This document shows, piece by piece, positions 33,101 to 45,230 of a stretch of 64,000 nt of DNA. Position 1 is the first letter of the stretch. The number at the start of each line of letters is the position of its first letter. The stretch spans positions 124,001 through 188,000 of the forward strand of contig MU270035.1 of the NCBI GenBank assembly GCA_021432635.1. Direction: 5' to 3'. Both the position numbers and the translations under genes were made by a program. Below the pieces are notes generated by a model. It did no database searches. It worked only from the letters and a program-made list of their open reading frames with translations, and was not told where the DNA came from. Source of the DNA: Thozetella sp. PMI_491 (taxonomy: Eukaryota > Ascomycota > Sordariomycetes > Chaetosphaeriales > Chaetosphaeriaceae).

Positions 33101-35728
33101 TGCCGGCTAGCAGAGGTGTCCTGCGCCAGATATATGAGACCGTCGGGCGGCACAGCCAAGTCCGTCCGATCTGAAGGTCGCCCCTCCAAACGGACCACCG
33201 AGCCCATCGATGCTAGGAAACGGACGCGAAGAGGGCTCCGTAGCAGCAGAGCGGGAAGGGTAAGGCAAATGAAATGCACCGAAAATCTGGTGCCTCGACT
33301 TGTCCAAAAAAAAAATTGCTTGCAACGCGGTTAGGAAAAGGGGCGTGCTCGGTCGCGTCGAGATGATCTCGATGCCCGGCCTTTTAGCCTGTGCTGCGCG
33401 AAGGGAATGACACCGCCATCTCGCCCAGCTCCAACTTCCGGAGATGGAGGGAGGGGGTTTGGGTCGCCGAGACCTGTGGACACGGAACGAGGAGGCAGGT
33501 GCATGCACACCTCGGCGGCTCCACTTGTCCCGGATGGCCCTGCCACCATGGGCTTGGTCCCGCCTGCTGTCGTCGGGTGGGCGGTTACCTACGTACTGCT
33601 GGGAGGGCTGAAAGGGGGTGAGGGAAAAGGGGGGGGGGGGGACGGAGGGCCAGTAAGTACAGCAGGTTGGAGCGTTCGCGCCCGAAAAGCTCGTCGTGCC
33701 GCCGGGAGGACCACCTTGCCACGCGCAGGAGCAGCGCCGGGCGGCTGTAGAGCGGAATGCGACGACAGACGCCCCTCTCGGACAGCTCCCGGGCTGCATA
33801 TTGGAAACGCCTGGACCGCCGTCTTTGCTGGGAGTAAGCAGCTCGACGAGATGTTCGATGGGTGGGTAGGCACAAATACTAGGGCAAGCCACTGCTCCCG
33901 CGGGGAACGAGAGGACGGCAGCGATCGTCGCGTGGGAAGGCCGCGCTGGCAGGCGATCGCTCGGTCGGCCAAGAGTCGCCAAACATCCGTACCTCGGAAA
34001 TTGTGGAGCTGGAGAGTAGGCGCGATGCACGGAGGGGGGCCCCCAGGAGCGAAATCGCCTTGCCGAAAGGCGACTCCCAGCAATGAAGGGAGGGCTCCTT
34101 CGCCCCGGAGCCGACAGAAGGGCATTGCGGCTTCTTTTTCTGTCGGCCGTTGGGTCATGCAACGGGTTTGGCACTGCCAGACCCAAACGGGGCACCACCT
34201 TCTGAATGAAACTCGGGGGTGGGAGGAGGCGGTCGAGGAGTGCTTCGCTGCGGACGGGACATGTCGCGCCGACCGGGTCCGCCGCCTAAAGTGCAGCAGC
34301 CTCCTGCGACTCAATGTCCTCGCCCAATCTCCGCCGTCCTGGTACGAGGGGGGAAGCAAGTAGAAGGAAAAAATCAGTTCATCTACGGTCGCTGAGAGAT
34401 GCCGCGACTCTCCGGGAAGCGTTTGCACTTGACTTTTCTTTTCTTTTTTTGTCTTTTCCTTTCTCCGTTCCGTTCCTTACCCACCGTGGCGGCTCGCAAG
34501 GCCGACCGAGCGCACGCAATCGACGAGGGATCGGGGCTGGCGAGCAAACGGTGGGAGGTACCGAGTGGTACCTGGGCTCCATCTGCGCTCGACCACACGG
34601 GCAGCCGGAGCAGGATTGGGCTCTGCACCCTGAACTTCGGTGCAGAGACGGACGGGGGGCCACCACACACCAGACGGCCGCAGCCCCAGCACCGCCCCTG
34701 GAAATAGCTAGAGTTGGCTCCGTGCTGAACGCCTCGAGCGAGGCTCGACGTGGGCCGTCCAGCACCGGGGTGGTGGGCGGCCCTAGAGGAGCGGCCCTGC
34801 CAGTCACGGGCCCGCGAAAGCCTCGCGGGCTCTACGGTCTCGCCCTTCTTTCTTTTTTTACCCTCCAACCCACCTTTCTAGCTTCTAGCTTGGTGCGGTG
34901 CGGTGCGGTGCCCTCCGGAGGGGTTCGCTCAGTCAATCGCCGCCCATTGCTCTCGGAGTCTGGGACCTGGGCATGACGGGCGGGTTGGCGGATAACCAAG
35001 ACAGCCGAGTCCCCAGATTGCCTGTACTGTGTACCCCCGGCAGAGGTACAGATAGCCATGGCAGCGCGCGTCCGCGCCCGCCGCGCCCAGAGTAGATTAA
35101 AAAAAAGTCCAGGCGGGCAAGGCGACCGTGAAGCATTGGATTTCCCACCTCCGGAAGCCAAAATGAGCTGGGTCGAAGGCGTGCGAACGTGGGAGCGATT
35201 AACGACCCGCTGCTGAGGTACCTGTTGGGGAGTGACGCCCAGGCGCGACTTCCCAGTGACTTCCCTTGGTGGCCCCACTTTAGTCCACGTCTTCCTGGAC
35301 CCCCCGGCACCATCAGCCGATCCGCCCGCTCCATTGTGGCCTCTTTCCACAGCGAGCTGCCGCCGCCTCCCTTCCCTCGCTTCCTGAGGTTCCCAGGTCC
35401 GCCCGAGCCTTTTTACCCCATCCACCCCCCCGACCTGCCTGCCCTCCCGTCCTCATCCTTCATTCTTCCCTCCCTTCTACCGACCGACCGTGTCGTCCAC
35501 CGCACCGAGTCCACATCACCGTTCACCTCCTGCGCGCCTCGTTGCGCGCCCATTTGCATCGCCGGCTCTTGCTTGCATTACCTCCGGTGGTCTTCGGCCC
35601 AGCTGACGGCCCTCATTTCTGCCCCGGCGCATCTCGTCCTCCCCCCTTCTGCGCGACGCGACCGCCCCGGCGCCGGCACCACCACCCCTTCCGCCCTCGC
35701 TGAGCCCTCCGATCTCCATCGCGTCACC
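30181..35728. other. 5.5 kb GC-rich region without a recognisable gene
   Basis: Many long open frames occur on both strands at once, a by-product of high GC and few stop codons. None has a known domain, hydrophobic core pattern or credible intron. Pyrimidine tracts occur at 31060-31110, 34430-34470 and 35340-35500, and a fourfold GTGCG/GTGCC pentamer run lies near 34891-34910. The last 500 bp is a C-rich leader in front of the transcription-factor gene. It may act as a long regulatory region. Confidence 0.5.
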
Positions 35729-38415
35729 ATGGCGGCTGTCGTCCGCTCGACCGCCCTCCGCGCCGGCGGCGCCTGCGTGCGCTGTCGCAAGGGCAAGACC
35801 AAGTGCGTCTACGAGAACGGCCGGGCGCCGTGCAAGAACTGCGCCAAGGGCATGCACGAGTGCTACCTGCCCTCCGAGTCCATGAGCCACGGAGGCCATG
35901 GAGTGTCACCGGCCCGGGTGCAGCAGCGCGCGCGGGAGTCGCTTCCCAGCGACCGCACTGTCGCGGGAGCATCGGGCGATCGCCCTGGCGCGCCTGCATC
36001 GTCGGTCTCGCGTCATGTCTCGACCACCACCGAGAAGTAAGTGCATTTCTGAGCATTTAATTTATCCCGGCGCGCTGCGCATTTTATTTTCCTTCATTTT
36101 TGTGCCTTCCCGGCCTCTTTTGCGTGGCCGGTTTGCATGCCGCGGATCCCAGGCAGTTTGGCTCTTCGGGACCGCCGCTCGCAATTTTCGGCCCAGTCGG
36201 CTGCTTTTTGCCTGGAGCTGAATTTCTGGCGTGTCTTTTCTCGGGGCCCGACCCATTTTTGCCGCCCGGGCTCTCTTTCCCAAACCGTCCTGCTTTGTGC
36301 ATGCTCCGTGCGCAGCCCCCGTCCCAATCCCGATCCCAGCGTGCACACAGTCGGGGTCCCTCTCCTCTTTTCCTGCCGCGCTCCAATTTCCTCGGCCCCA
36401 AAACCCACTTTCTTCCCCCATACCCCTTTTTAGGGGCGCTTCCACTTCCGAGGTTGCCCGGCCTCGCCTTAAGCTCCGTCGGCGGACCTTGATGTCCGTC
36501 GGTATCCGAAGCTGTGGCAGCACCAGTTCCCTTCCCGGTTACCTTTTGCTCTCGAGTTGAATTTTTTTTTTGTATTCATGCCCCACAGCTCGTAACTAAC
36601 AGCAAGATGTAGACTTACGCCGGAGTCAATGGCCGAGTGCGAGCGGGTCATCTCCAAGACCTTGCCAGCTTGCGTTGCATTCCACAAGCCGTCCTTCCTC
36701 CAGCAGCTGAAGAACACATCTATGGATCCGACTATGGTTAATGCACTCCTCACCACAGCTGCACGGTATGTATCCCAGATTGTCTATGCATACTTTTTGA
36801 CGTGCACTTCTGACGCATTTGTAGGCACTCGCCGGCCATGATTCGCCGGTATGGGGGCCATGGTGGACACAGCGGCGGCTCCACGGCTGCGGAGCACTTC
36901 GCCGCCAAGACCGTCAACCTGGTCATGCAGGCGCTGGACCAGCCAACCCTCGCCGACATCCAGGCTTTGTGCCTACTTGTTATCCATGAGTGGGGCTGCC
37001 GCAACGCCGTGCGCGCCTATATCTACCTCGGCCAGGCTGCCCGGATGGCGCAGATGTACCGCATCGTTCATACCCATCACCACCAGGTCGATCCGGACCA
37101 GTTTCTTCAGGAGGAGTCCTTCCGACGCACCCTGTGGCTGATCTACATCCTAGACTGCTTCCTCACAAGCAGCCCCGGCCGCCACCCGGCACTCTCGTCC
37201 CACGACGTGAAAGATGTCTCTCTTCCCTGCCTTGACATGAACTATCAGTTTGGAAGCCCGGCTGTTGTCCGCACGCTGGCCGGCACTCCTCCCTCGAACT
37301 CTGACCCGTCTCTGCCCCTTGGCGAGGTCGGCGAATTCGGCCATATTGTCCTTGCTACCCAGGCATGGCGCAACGTAGTGGAGATGATGACAACTACTAC
37401 CCTCGATACCTTCTCAGACGCGCAGTGCCTCGTTCTCGAGCAGGACATCGATGCGATCCGCCAGACCCTGCCGATGCACTTCACAGACAAGCCCGGCCAG
37501 ATCAACGTCCACATTACCATGGGCAGTGGCTACACTTACGCCTTGATCCACTCCCTCCTGAATTGTGGTACTATCTTCGTCAACCGCCGACGCATCCTCC
37601 AGATGGTGACGGACCAGGGCTTCAGCGCCGAGGCCTGGCGGATGTCACCCCACGGCAACGTTGAGGCGGTGGACCGCATCTTCGCCGCGTCCCACAGCGT
37701 CATCCACTCCCTCCTCGCCCTCGAGCATGGCGCCGACAAGGACAGCATTCTTTGCTTCCCAATCTTCATGCTCTTCTCTGCCTTCACTGCTGGTTCTACC
37801 GTCGCTTATCTAGCTCTGAAGGGACTGGCTCCCTCCAATGCGACAGAGTCTGCTGCTAGCATCGTACGCGACAGCCTCCGTTTCTGCCAGGATGGATCTG
37901 AATCGTGGCCGCTGGTCATCCCTTGGCAGCGCCACCTCTCGGTCATGTCCAAGGTGCTTCGTGACGTCAGCACGGTCGTCCGCGACCGCGACGACAGCCG
38001 CGAAGACAGCAAGCCCGTCATGCAGCAGTCGCCCTCGATCAAGGAGGATGCCAACAGCCCACAAGAGACGAACCCCGATGCCATGGACTATGACCAAGTG
38101 CCGCCCGCTGGAGCCCCGCCACCCGAGGCCTCTCAGGAGGAGGGGCGAGACAGCGAGCCGCCGGCACCTAGGCGCCCGGGCATCACCACCATCAATGGCG
38201 GATCCGCTGGAGCGTCGACCCCCGCGACTGCAAGCCCTCCCCCCGCTCCCAAGGTGGACTCACCTGAGCCTACTTCCACTGGCTCCGTCTCGGGCGCTCC
38301 TCAACCATCCAACGGCCCTGATGTTGACATGACTGCACTAGAGCTTTGCTCGGCCTTCGAACGCCAGCTTCTCGAGCTTGACGACCTCGCTGCCTTCATG
38401 GGAGGCGGAGTGTAA
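35729..38415 (+). CDS. Zn(II)2Cys6 fungal transcription factor
   Basis: Three exons (35729-36036, 36613-36765, 36825-38415) give 683 aa. The N-terminus carries a binuclear zinc cluster, Cys16-x2-Cys19-x6-Cys26-x8-Cys35-x2-Cys38-x6-Cys45, with a basic RKGKTK stretch. After a disordered linker the middle-homology (fungal_trans) domain runs through LTPESMAECERVI, ALDQPTLADIQALCLLVIHEWG, YIYLGQAARMAQMY and ESFRRTLWLIYILD. The C-terminus is Pro/Ser/Asp-rich with acidic patches, like an activation region. It should bind DNA in the nucleus; targets are unknown. Intron 1 is unusually long (576 nt) and uses the acceptor at 36612, which gives the sensible join EKLTPES. A consensus donor at 38412 and an acceptor at 38469 could replace the final stop and add only Ala-Pro-Ser. 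Confidence 0.87.
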
Positions 38416-41400
38416 GTGCGCCCAAGCCAGCGATGCCGATCCCGACCGAGGGTCTAATGCTCCTCACAGGGCACCCAGCTAAGTCCACTGCTAATTGCAC
38501 GGGGACGCTTGGGCAGCCGGCGATAATTGACGACCGGCGTATTTCGAAGTGGAGTTGCTTTATTTGTACCATATTGCGAGACAAAATTCCTGGTGGGCAG
38601 GACGACGGAGTATGGCATCCGGACAGACGAGAAAAACGACTCGGGGGGCTTCTGTACAGTACACCAATATTTGCTTGTTCCGCCTTATACCATACAACGA
38701 GACAGTGGGCAGGCTGGGGCTGCCGAGACGGGGCACCATGGCGTTTGCTAGGACCAAGATACCTAAATGAAGTTATTATCTGTTTTATCATACTGTTTGC
38801 CTCTTCGTAACGTGTGTCGAGGTTGCTTCAATCCCCTTACCTCCAGCTCCCTACTTCCACCAGTGGGAATGTTCCGTTCTACGGAGTTGCCATCCTAAGG
38901 GTGGTCATCCGATTTGAGCATGAGTTCTTTGACCACGTGGTTCCCTGGTATTCCCTGGTATTGGGTTCGGGACCGCTGAATGCCATCATTGTAGCTGGTC
39001 TCCGAGGCAGCCTGAAAGGATTATCCGTACGATGGGTGCCTCTTCTGCTGCCTCGCCCGGGCTGGTTGTACGCGAGTTGAAAGACTGATGAGTGCCAGGC
39101 ACACCTGCATTGGATGGCCAGTCTCCACCTAAGCTCTGACGTGGCTCTCACGCGAGGACCGGCTGTTTCCTTTTTGTCACGCATTCTTTTATGCTGACAC
39201 GCCAGCCTACTTGGGCTGATATTTCGAACCTGACTGGGCTAGCTTACGACAAGTCGCCAGGAAGTGCCTGACAAGCATGTTCTACATAACCTCAAGGCAT
39301 CGTACCGATCAAGACAATAGCGCGGCTAGCGTCAGGTCTATCGATTGGCCGCGCGTCATGCGTAATGATAGAAAAGAGCTTCCTATTGCGCAGAAGTCGT
39401 GCGCTGTGGTGAGCAAGCGCTGTCATGAGCAAGGAAGCAAGGAGGTGCGGTGCTGGTTCGTCGCCGGCCTGAACTTTGAGCTGAAGTTTGTCATCACTAG
39501 AGCAGAACAGACGAGAATAAACGCCCTCTAGATCTACTCTCTTTGGTCAACTACTCCGTAGCTTGCTGTCCGTCGCATTGGCTGAACGGACCGAGGCGTA
39601 AGCCTCGAAGCAAGGCGGCACCGTGGCCACGGGGCTGTCCCTTTGTGCATGCAATGGCGGAGTGGCCCATCCTGAGCCAGGAACATTTGCGGGCTTCTAG
39701 TCCATATCGGGCCTAGGGGAAACAATCCACGAACGCCATTTCCCTGTACGTTCAGTATACCAGGAACAGGCATAACGGCTTATCGCAGCTTAAGCTCTCT
39801 CGACCACGCGACGATTTTTGGGGTTGTTGTCGCGGCGGGCGTGCGCGGCCCCATTTACATAGTCTGCACCATATGTGCCGTGAAGGCTGTGCTAGGTTGC
39901 TGCTTGAGACGCACCTTGGCTCCGCGCTAGAATGCTTGGCTCTTTCCAGTGTTGCGGTCGCCAAGTCGGCAACGACGGCACTGACGGCGGTTGAGTTCTT
40001 GGTTCCTTGCCGCTTGCCAGGGCTACGAAAGAGCGCGGAACGGCTGTACGCCTAGTCGAGACCCAGACTTCTGTCGGCCGGGACCCGCTACATACTGCCC
40101 AATGGCTGTAGGTTGGCCGCCCCGGCCTGCATCAGCGGAGAAGGCCTGCAAGACCTGGTGCGATGATTTGGGGAAGTGGGCAGAATGCGGAGGCACACCC
40201 CTGTCGCGGGAAGGAATCATTGGCTAGTACGATTCACCCCCTGTATGATTGTTAGCTTGGTACAATACAGAGGCCGATCAGACATGAGAGCTTGAAGTCC
40301 AGTAATCTGCCCTGCAGACTCGTTCTTGGTCCATTTGGCTCCTTGTTGGCCCATTTGGCTCCCCGTTGGCTCTGTGAACCCCCCTGTATCTAGGTAAACC
40401 ACTGTTCTTATGAAGACAGTGGCCTTATAATTCCCACGCTAACAAACAAACATGGGTTTTATTGTACCTTGGGGGTAGGCCCATGATGTCAGAACACTAA
40501 GCTGTCTAGGTCGGGGATGCGCCTGGGGGCTGCTGGGGAGCTGGGTAGCATCGGGGTTGACAACCCTGGGCCAAAGTGCAGGATGGCACGAAATATCTCT
40601 CGTCTCTTAACCCGCTGCCCCCCTCAAACCGCATCTCGCCCGACTACGGCCGGTGCTAAATCGGATGGCCGATGTCCCAAAAGTTATCGAGTCATGGGGG
40701 CAGCAAGGTGCGCGTCGACAAAATTTGCACGATGCAGGCTCTCTCCCTACAGGGTCTGCCCTCGTCCCCCGCAGGATTCTCCCTAGAATCAGCTTCTCTT
40801 TATCGCCCTCCCTCCTGCTCGATTTGCGATTGTCTGACTCGGATGGCGAGAATCTTGCCTCAGCTGTTCTCTTCTTCTGCATACGCTCCACCCAGGTGCA
40901 TCGGGCAACCACCACACAGACTCACTAGGGTAGTTGCATGGAGTAGCTCCGAGCTGCATCATATCTCTCAGTCCGATGCGCCTGCGCTATTTCGCACTGG
41001 CCCATTGGCGGCAAGCCTCCAAAGGCTAGGTAAGACAAAGCGTGTGGAAATCCCGAGTGTAGGATGTCGTGCGTCGGACCGTGGGATAGCGATTGCGACG
41101 TGCAGTATCTCTCTGGGGACGCGTTTGCGCGGCTTAGGGCTCGCCCGCTACCGACACAGGGTATGCGCGGGTCGGTGGAGAGGATGAGAAACTAGGTTCA
41201 AGGATTAGGATGGCTCGCCTCTGCCTGCGCTCGAGACGAGGCTCGCCAGGATCGATCGAAGCTGGCAAACTTAAAGTTTGCTGCTCTTGGCCTCTTGGCA
41301 GGGCCCAGGTTCCCGGCGCAAATGGCATCGTGGTATAGCCGTGTTTCAGTGCAATACATACAGTAAAGGCTTGTGAGAGGGACTCTCTAAGCAATCGCGG

Positions 41401-41912
41401 ATATGCTGCCGCCAGGACGGCCCTGCTTTCGGGTCAATTTTGCTTGTCTATCTGGGGCCAGCGCAACTGGTTTGCGAACTTGTGCGAAGCAGGAGGCCGG
41501 GGCTAGCCCATAATTGGTCCTGGTAACCCCCCTAGAGCCGGAAAGTGGTCAGCAGGTCAACCCTTCCTCGGTCGGTCCGTCGACGTGGAGATCGTCGGTG
41601 CGCATCCCAGCGGTGTCTTCCCCTCAAGGATCAACTCTCCACACGGGACCCTGTCTTGCCCCATTCCAATGTTGACCCCGCACAAGACCAAGTTAACGCT
41701 CAGCTTTATTTATTCCTTGAGTGACCGGCCGCCTTCCAACCGTCCGGTCCTTCTCTTTTTTTCCTCCTCCCCTTCCATCGTGTCACCCTAAGGCGCCCTC
41801 GGCTTCTTTTCACTAAGAATTGTCTCTCAAGGGTCTTTGGAGGACAGCCGGCTCGGGCCTCATCTTCATTCTCGGATAGCCTGGAATCCCAATCAGCCAG
41901 GGGTTGCCCGCC
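38416..41912. other. 3.5 kb intergenic region
   Basis: No gene was recognised. Small repeats occur: TTCCCTGGTA twice in tandem at 38941-38960, and a 20-bp tandem at 40331-40370. Just before the JEN gene a CT-rich tract (about 41745-41785) resembles fungal promoter pyrimidine tracts. Confidence 0.45.
40331..40370. repeat. 20-bp tandem repeat, two copies
   Basis: CCATTTGGCTCCTTGTTGGC is followed directly by a copy with two T-to-C changes. The copies lie in gene-free DNA and have no evident function. Confidence 0.75.
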
Positions 41913-44091
41913 ATGTCGGACAGCGAGAAGGCCACCGCCGAGGCGGTTCCCGGGGTCGGTGCGAACCACGAGGAGCAATACCCGCCGTACCATAACATGT
42001 CTGCTGGCGAATACCTCCGCACCCGCTTTAGCTCTCTCAAGCCGCCCATGCACAAGGCTCCCAACCCGATCAAGCTTGTCATGATGCTCAACAGAACGCA
42101 GTGGGCCTTCTTCTTCGTGTCCTTCATTGCTTGGGTAGGTCGACGCCGGCAGATGGGCCCCGCCAACCGTTAGGCCGTTGAAGTAAACTAACCCCGATTT
42201 AGAGCTGGGATGCATTCGACTTCTTCACCGTCTCTCTCACTGCCACCAATATTGCAACTACGTTCAACAAATCCACCACAGACATTGTACGTTCTCATTT
42301 CTCTCCACCAGGTCCTCCGACCTACCTCCTTCGGGCAATCCTGCCGTAGCTGGGCTCACCCAAATTTGCCTCTTATCCCGTACCACCTGCTGACCCTTCA
42401 ACCCGAATTAGACCTGTACGTGCTTGCCACTGGGATTACTCACAGCCCTGGGCGCAGAAGCCATGCGCAAGCGTGCAGCGCACGCCGATGGCACCTCGAG
42501 CCCGAACCTTGTGCTAACTCTGTACTAGGGGGTATCACTTTGGTGCTCATGCTCCGATCCGTCGGCTCCATCTTGTTCGGAATTGCCGCAGATCGCTACG
42601 GCCGCAAATGGCCGTTTGTTATCAACAACATTTTGTTCATCGTCCTCGAATTAGTAAGTGGTTTATACGTCATGACAAGCTTTTGCATCCCTGGCGTGCC
42701 AAGGTGATGCCAAGGTGCCAAGGCGCCACGTCCGCAGACACAGGCCGCCAAGCCTGTATATGCCGGCGCATGTGCCGCCAGCTCCCGGCGCTATCGTCAA
42801 TCCCTTCCCAGCTGCTATCGATCTGGAATCTAACAGAATGGAATAAGGCCACCGGCTTCTGCCAAACTTATGAGCAATTTCTGGCGTGCCGGGCCCTCTT
42901 TGGCATCGCCATGGGCGGCCTGTACGGCAATGCTGCTGCTACCGCCCTGGAGGATCTCCCACAGGAAGCGCGTGGGCTTATGTCAGGTCTCCTGCAGCAG
43001 GGCTATGCTTTCGGCTATCTGCTCGCGGCGGCCTTTGCCCGTGCCCTCGTCAACACCACCTCCCACGAGTGGCGCCCGCTGTTCTGGTTCGGTGCCGGAC
43101 CGCCAGTTCTCATCATCGCCTTCCGCCTGCTTCTCCCCGAGACCCAGATCTACGAGCAGCACCGTGCCGTCCGCAAGGCCGCGCAGGCCGCAGGCAACAG
43201 CGCATCAAAGACCTTCATCCGGGAAGGCAAGATCGCTCTGCGGCGCCACTGGATCCTCCTCACCTATCTCGTGCTCCTGATGGCCGGTTTCAACTTTATG
43301 TCGCATGGCTCGCAGGATCTGTACCCGACCATGCTTACAAACCAGTTTAGCTTCAACGCCGACCAGGTGACCGTGACGCAGGTTGTTGCCAACCTCGGCG
43401 CGATGACCGGTGGAACCATGGTTGGTTTCTGCTCGCAGATCTTTGGTCGTCGCCTCAGCATCATCGTCATGTGCGTTATTGGCGGTGCGCTTCTCTATCC
43501 CTACGGATTCACTGGCACCCTTGCCGTCATGGCTCCGGCTTTCTTCGAGCAGGTAAGCGGCTAAATCAGTGCCCCTACTAAGCGACACTCAGACCTATCG
43601 GCGGGCTCAAGTCTTGACGGCTATTGGCACCCGGTGTCTGCTTCACGTCCACCTAGCCCCGTATGCTGACCTCATTTGTCCAGTTCTGTGTCCAGGGCGC
43701 CTGGGGAGTGATTCCCATTCATCTCATGGAACTTTCGCCTGGTGCATTCCGCACGTTCGTTGTGGGAACTGCCTACCAGTTAGGAAACCTTGTCTCGTCG
43801 GCGTCTTCGACAATCGAAAGCACGGCTGGAGAGCACTTCCCTCTTGCGCCCAAGGGCTCGACGAAGCGGTACGAATACGGAAAAGTTATATGCATCTTCA
43901 TGGGCTGCGTGTACGTATACGTTATTGCCTTGACGTTCATTGGTCCTGAGAACCTTGGCCGCAACTTCGACATTGCTCACGACGAGGACGTCCGCGAGAT
44001 CATCAACGAGGAAGGCGTCGCGCAGGCTATGCAGGAGGGCAACCATCACGGTAATCACCATGCTCAGGCCGATGTGGCAAAGGCCGTTTAA
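41913..44091 (+). CDS. JEN1: Monocarboxylate:proton symporter, JEN family (MFS)
   Basis: Six exons (41913-42134, 42203-42286, 42412-42415, 42529-42653, 42848-43552, 43684-44091) give 515 aa. The family signature N-x-x-S-H-x-S-Q-D-x-x-x-T is present as NFMSHGSQDLYPT (from residue 294). Other landmarks are SWDAFDFFTV in TM1, FGIAADRYGRKWPF in the TM2-3 loop, and GLYGNAAATALED. It should import lactate, pyruvate or similar acids across the plasma membrane with protons. Exon 3 is only 4 nt (ACCT). Skipping it breaks the frame, while including it gives the conserved ITWGITLVLM. Each flanking intron (125 and 113 nt) has its own branch point (CTGAC, CTAAC) and an AG acceptor. The His/Asn-rich C-terminal tail is likely cytosolic. 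The gene is convergent with the GH45 gene. Confidence 0.88.
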
Positions 44092-44363
44092 GCCTTTTGG
44101 CCAGGTCATGATTTTAGGAAACTTCTCATACGCAGAGCAATTTACCGTGGAGACGTCTGATGCTAGTGAGCCACGAATAGCATATGGAGGAAGGATCGAT
44201 TAGTGTTATACTTGATACCACAGTCTGGCTTTTGATACTCTTGTGCGCGGGAGAAGAACATACTCGCCGGCGGCTCGTACTCCGCTAGCAAAATTAAAAC
44301 CCATGCCACCACCGCCCAAGTATGCAGACCAAGCTACCTTAGGTTCTCTTGGCAACTGCCCGC

Positions 44364-45230
44364 CTAAGCAGAGCATCCTGAGATCGAGGTGAGCTTGGAT
44401 GGGCAAGTCACCTGCTGGTAGGTCACACCCCACCCATTCACGTCGCCTCGAGCCCAATTGAACCTCCAGTAGCACCCTCCTTGCAGATTCTGGGGCAGTC
44501 CTTGGCACGACTGCCCGTTGTTGACCCCGCCATTCTGACCGCCCCTATCGCAATGCTATTAGTTTGGACACTGCTGTCTCTTGCTGCGAGGGAAGCTGTC
44601 TCTTACCACGAGGTTCCATATTGCGACCGACAACCCGAATCGTACGGCCCGACCCCGCCGCCCGGCGTCAGGATGACCACGTCGCCGCTCCCTACGTTAG
44701 AGCTGCCGGTGGTCAAGTCGATGGCCTGCACGATCATGCGCTTTCCCTGGGCGTTGCCCGATGTCCACTGCAGCTGGTAGCACTTGCAGCAGCTGCCGGC
44801 GCCCATTGCCGCGAAGCCGTACGACATATCGTCGGCAACGGGCGTTGGAATATACTTATCGCAGAGGTAGCCTTGACCTCCAGTGTCGCAGCCGGACTTG
44901 ACGTTAAGCCCAGTGATGCTGTTGAGCTGCTTGTTGTTGATGTCGCAGACGGCCGGGACGCCTCTGCATGCGAAGTGAGCCGCAGGTCTCTGATTAAGGG
45001 GTGTGGGGACGGGAGAGGAGATAATATAGAGAGCGTCTTACTGTACACCACCAAGGTTGGTAGACCACGAACATGCTGGCTTACAACTTGATATTTGCCT
45101 CAGCATATGGAATAGACAACCTCCTCGGATACGCCTCTTACCAGTCCCAGGTGGTATACGTCTTTCCGGTGGCAGCAGCAGCAGTCCATATGCTGCTAGC
45201 AAAGACAAGAGCTCCGAATTGAGAACGCAT
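44364..45230 (-). CDS. Secreted GH45 endoglucanase
   Basis: Four exons (45230-45142, 45086-45042, 44963-44607, 44544-44364) give 223 aa. The signal peptide (GALVFASSIWTAAAA) is followed by TTWDCCKPACSW, which holds the catalytic base Asp of GH45. Then come GYLCDKYIPTPVADDMSYGFAA, the Cys-rich SCCKCYQLQWTSGNAQGK, and GGGVGPYDSGCRSQYG, which holds the second catalytic Asp. GCYWRFNWARGD and VTCPSKL close the fold. It cleaves beta-1,4-glucan in plant cell walls outside the cell. There is no linker or cellulose-binding module. The acceptor at 45087 (AAG before TTGTAAG) is chosen because only it gives the WDCCKPACSW motif in frame; a nearby alternative AG destroys it. The gene is complete and appears functional. 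Confidence 0.9.

Noticed and set aside
31338-34428. Several open frames of 150-360 codons on both strands
   Set aside because: They overlap in up to four frames, are rich in Arg/Pro/Ser/Gly, and show no domain or splice structure. This is expected in GC-rich non-coding DNA.
35189-35728. In-frame N-terminal extension of the Zn2Cys6 protein by 180 residues
   Set aside because: The extension is Pro/Ser/His-rich leader sequence. The ATG at 35729 has good context and lies just before the zinc cluster, as usual in the family.
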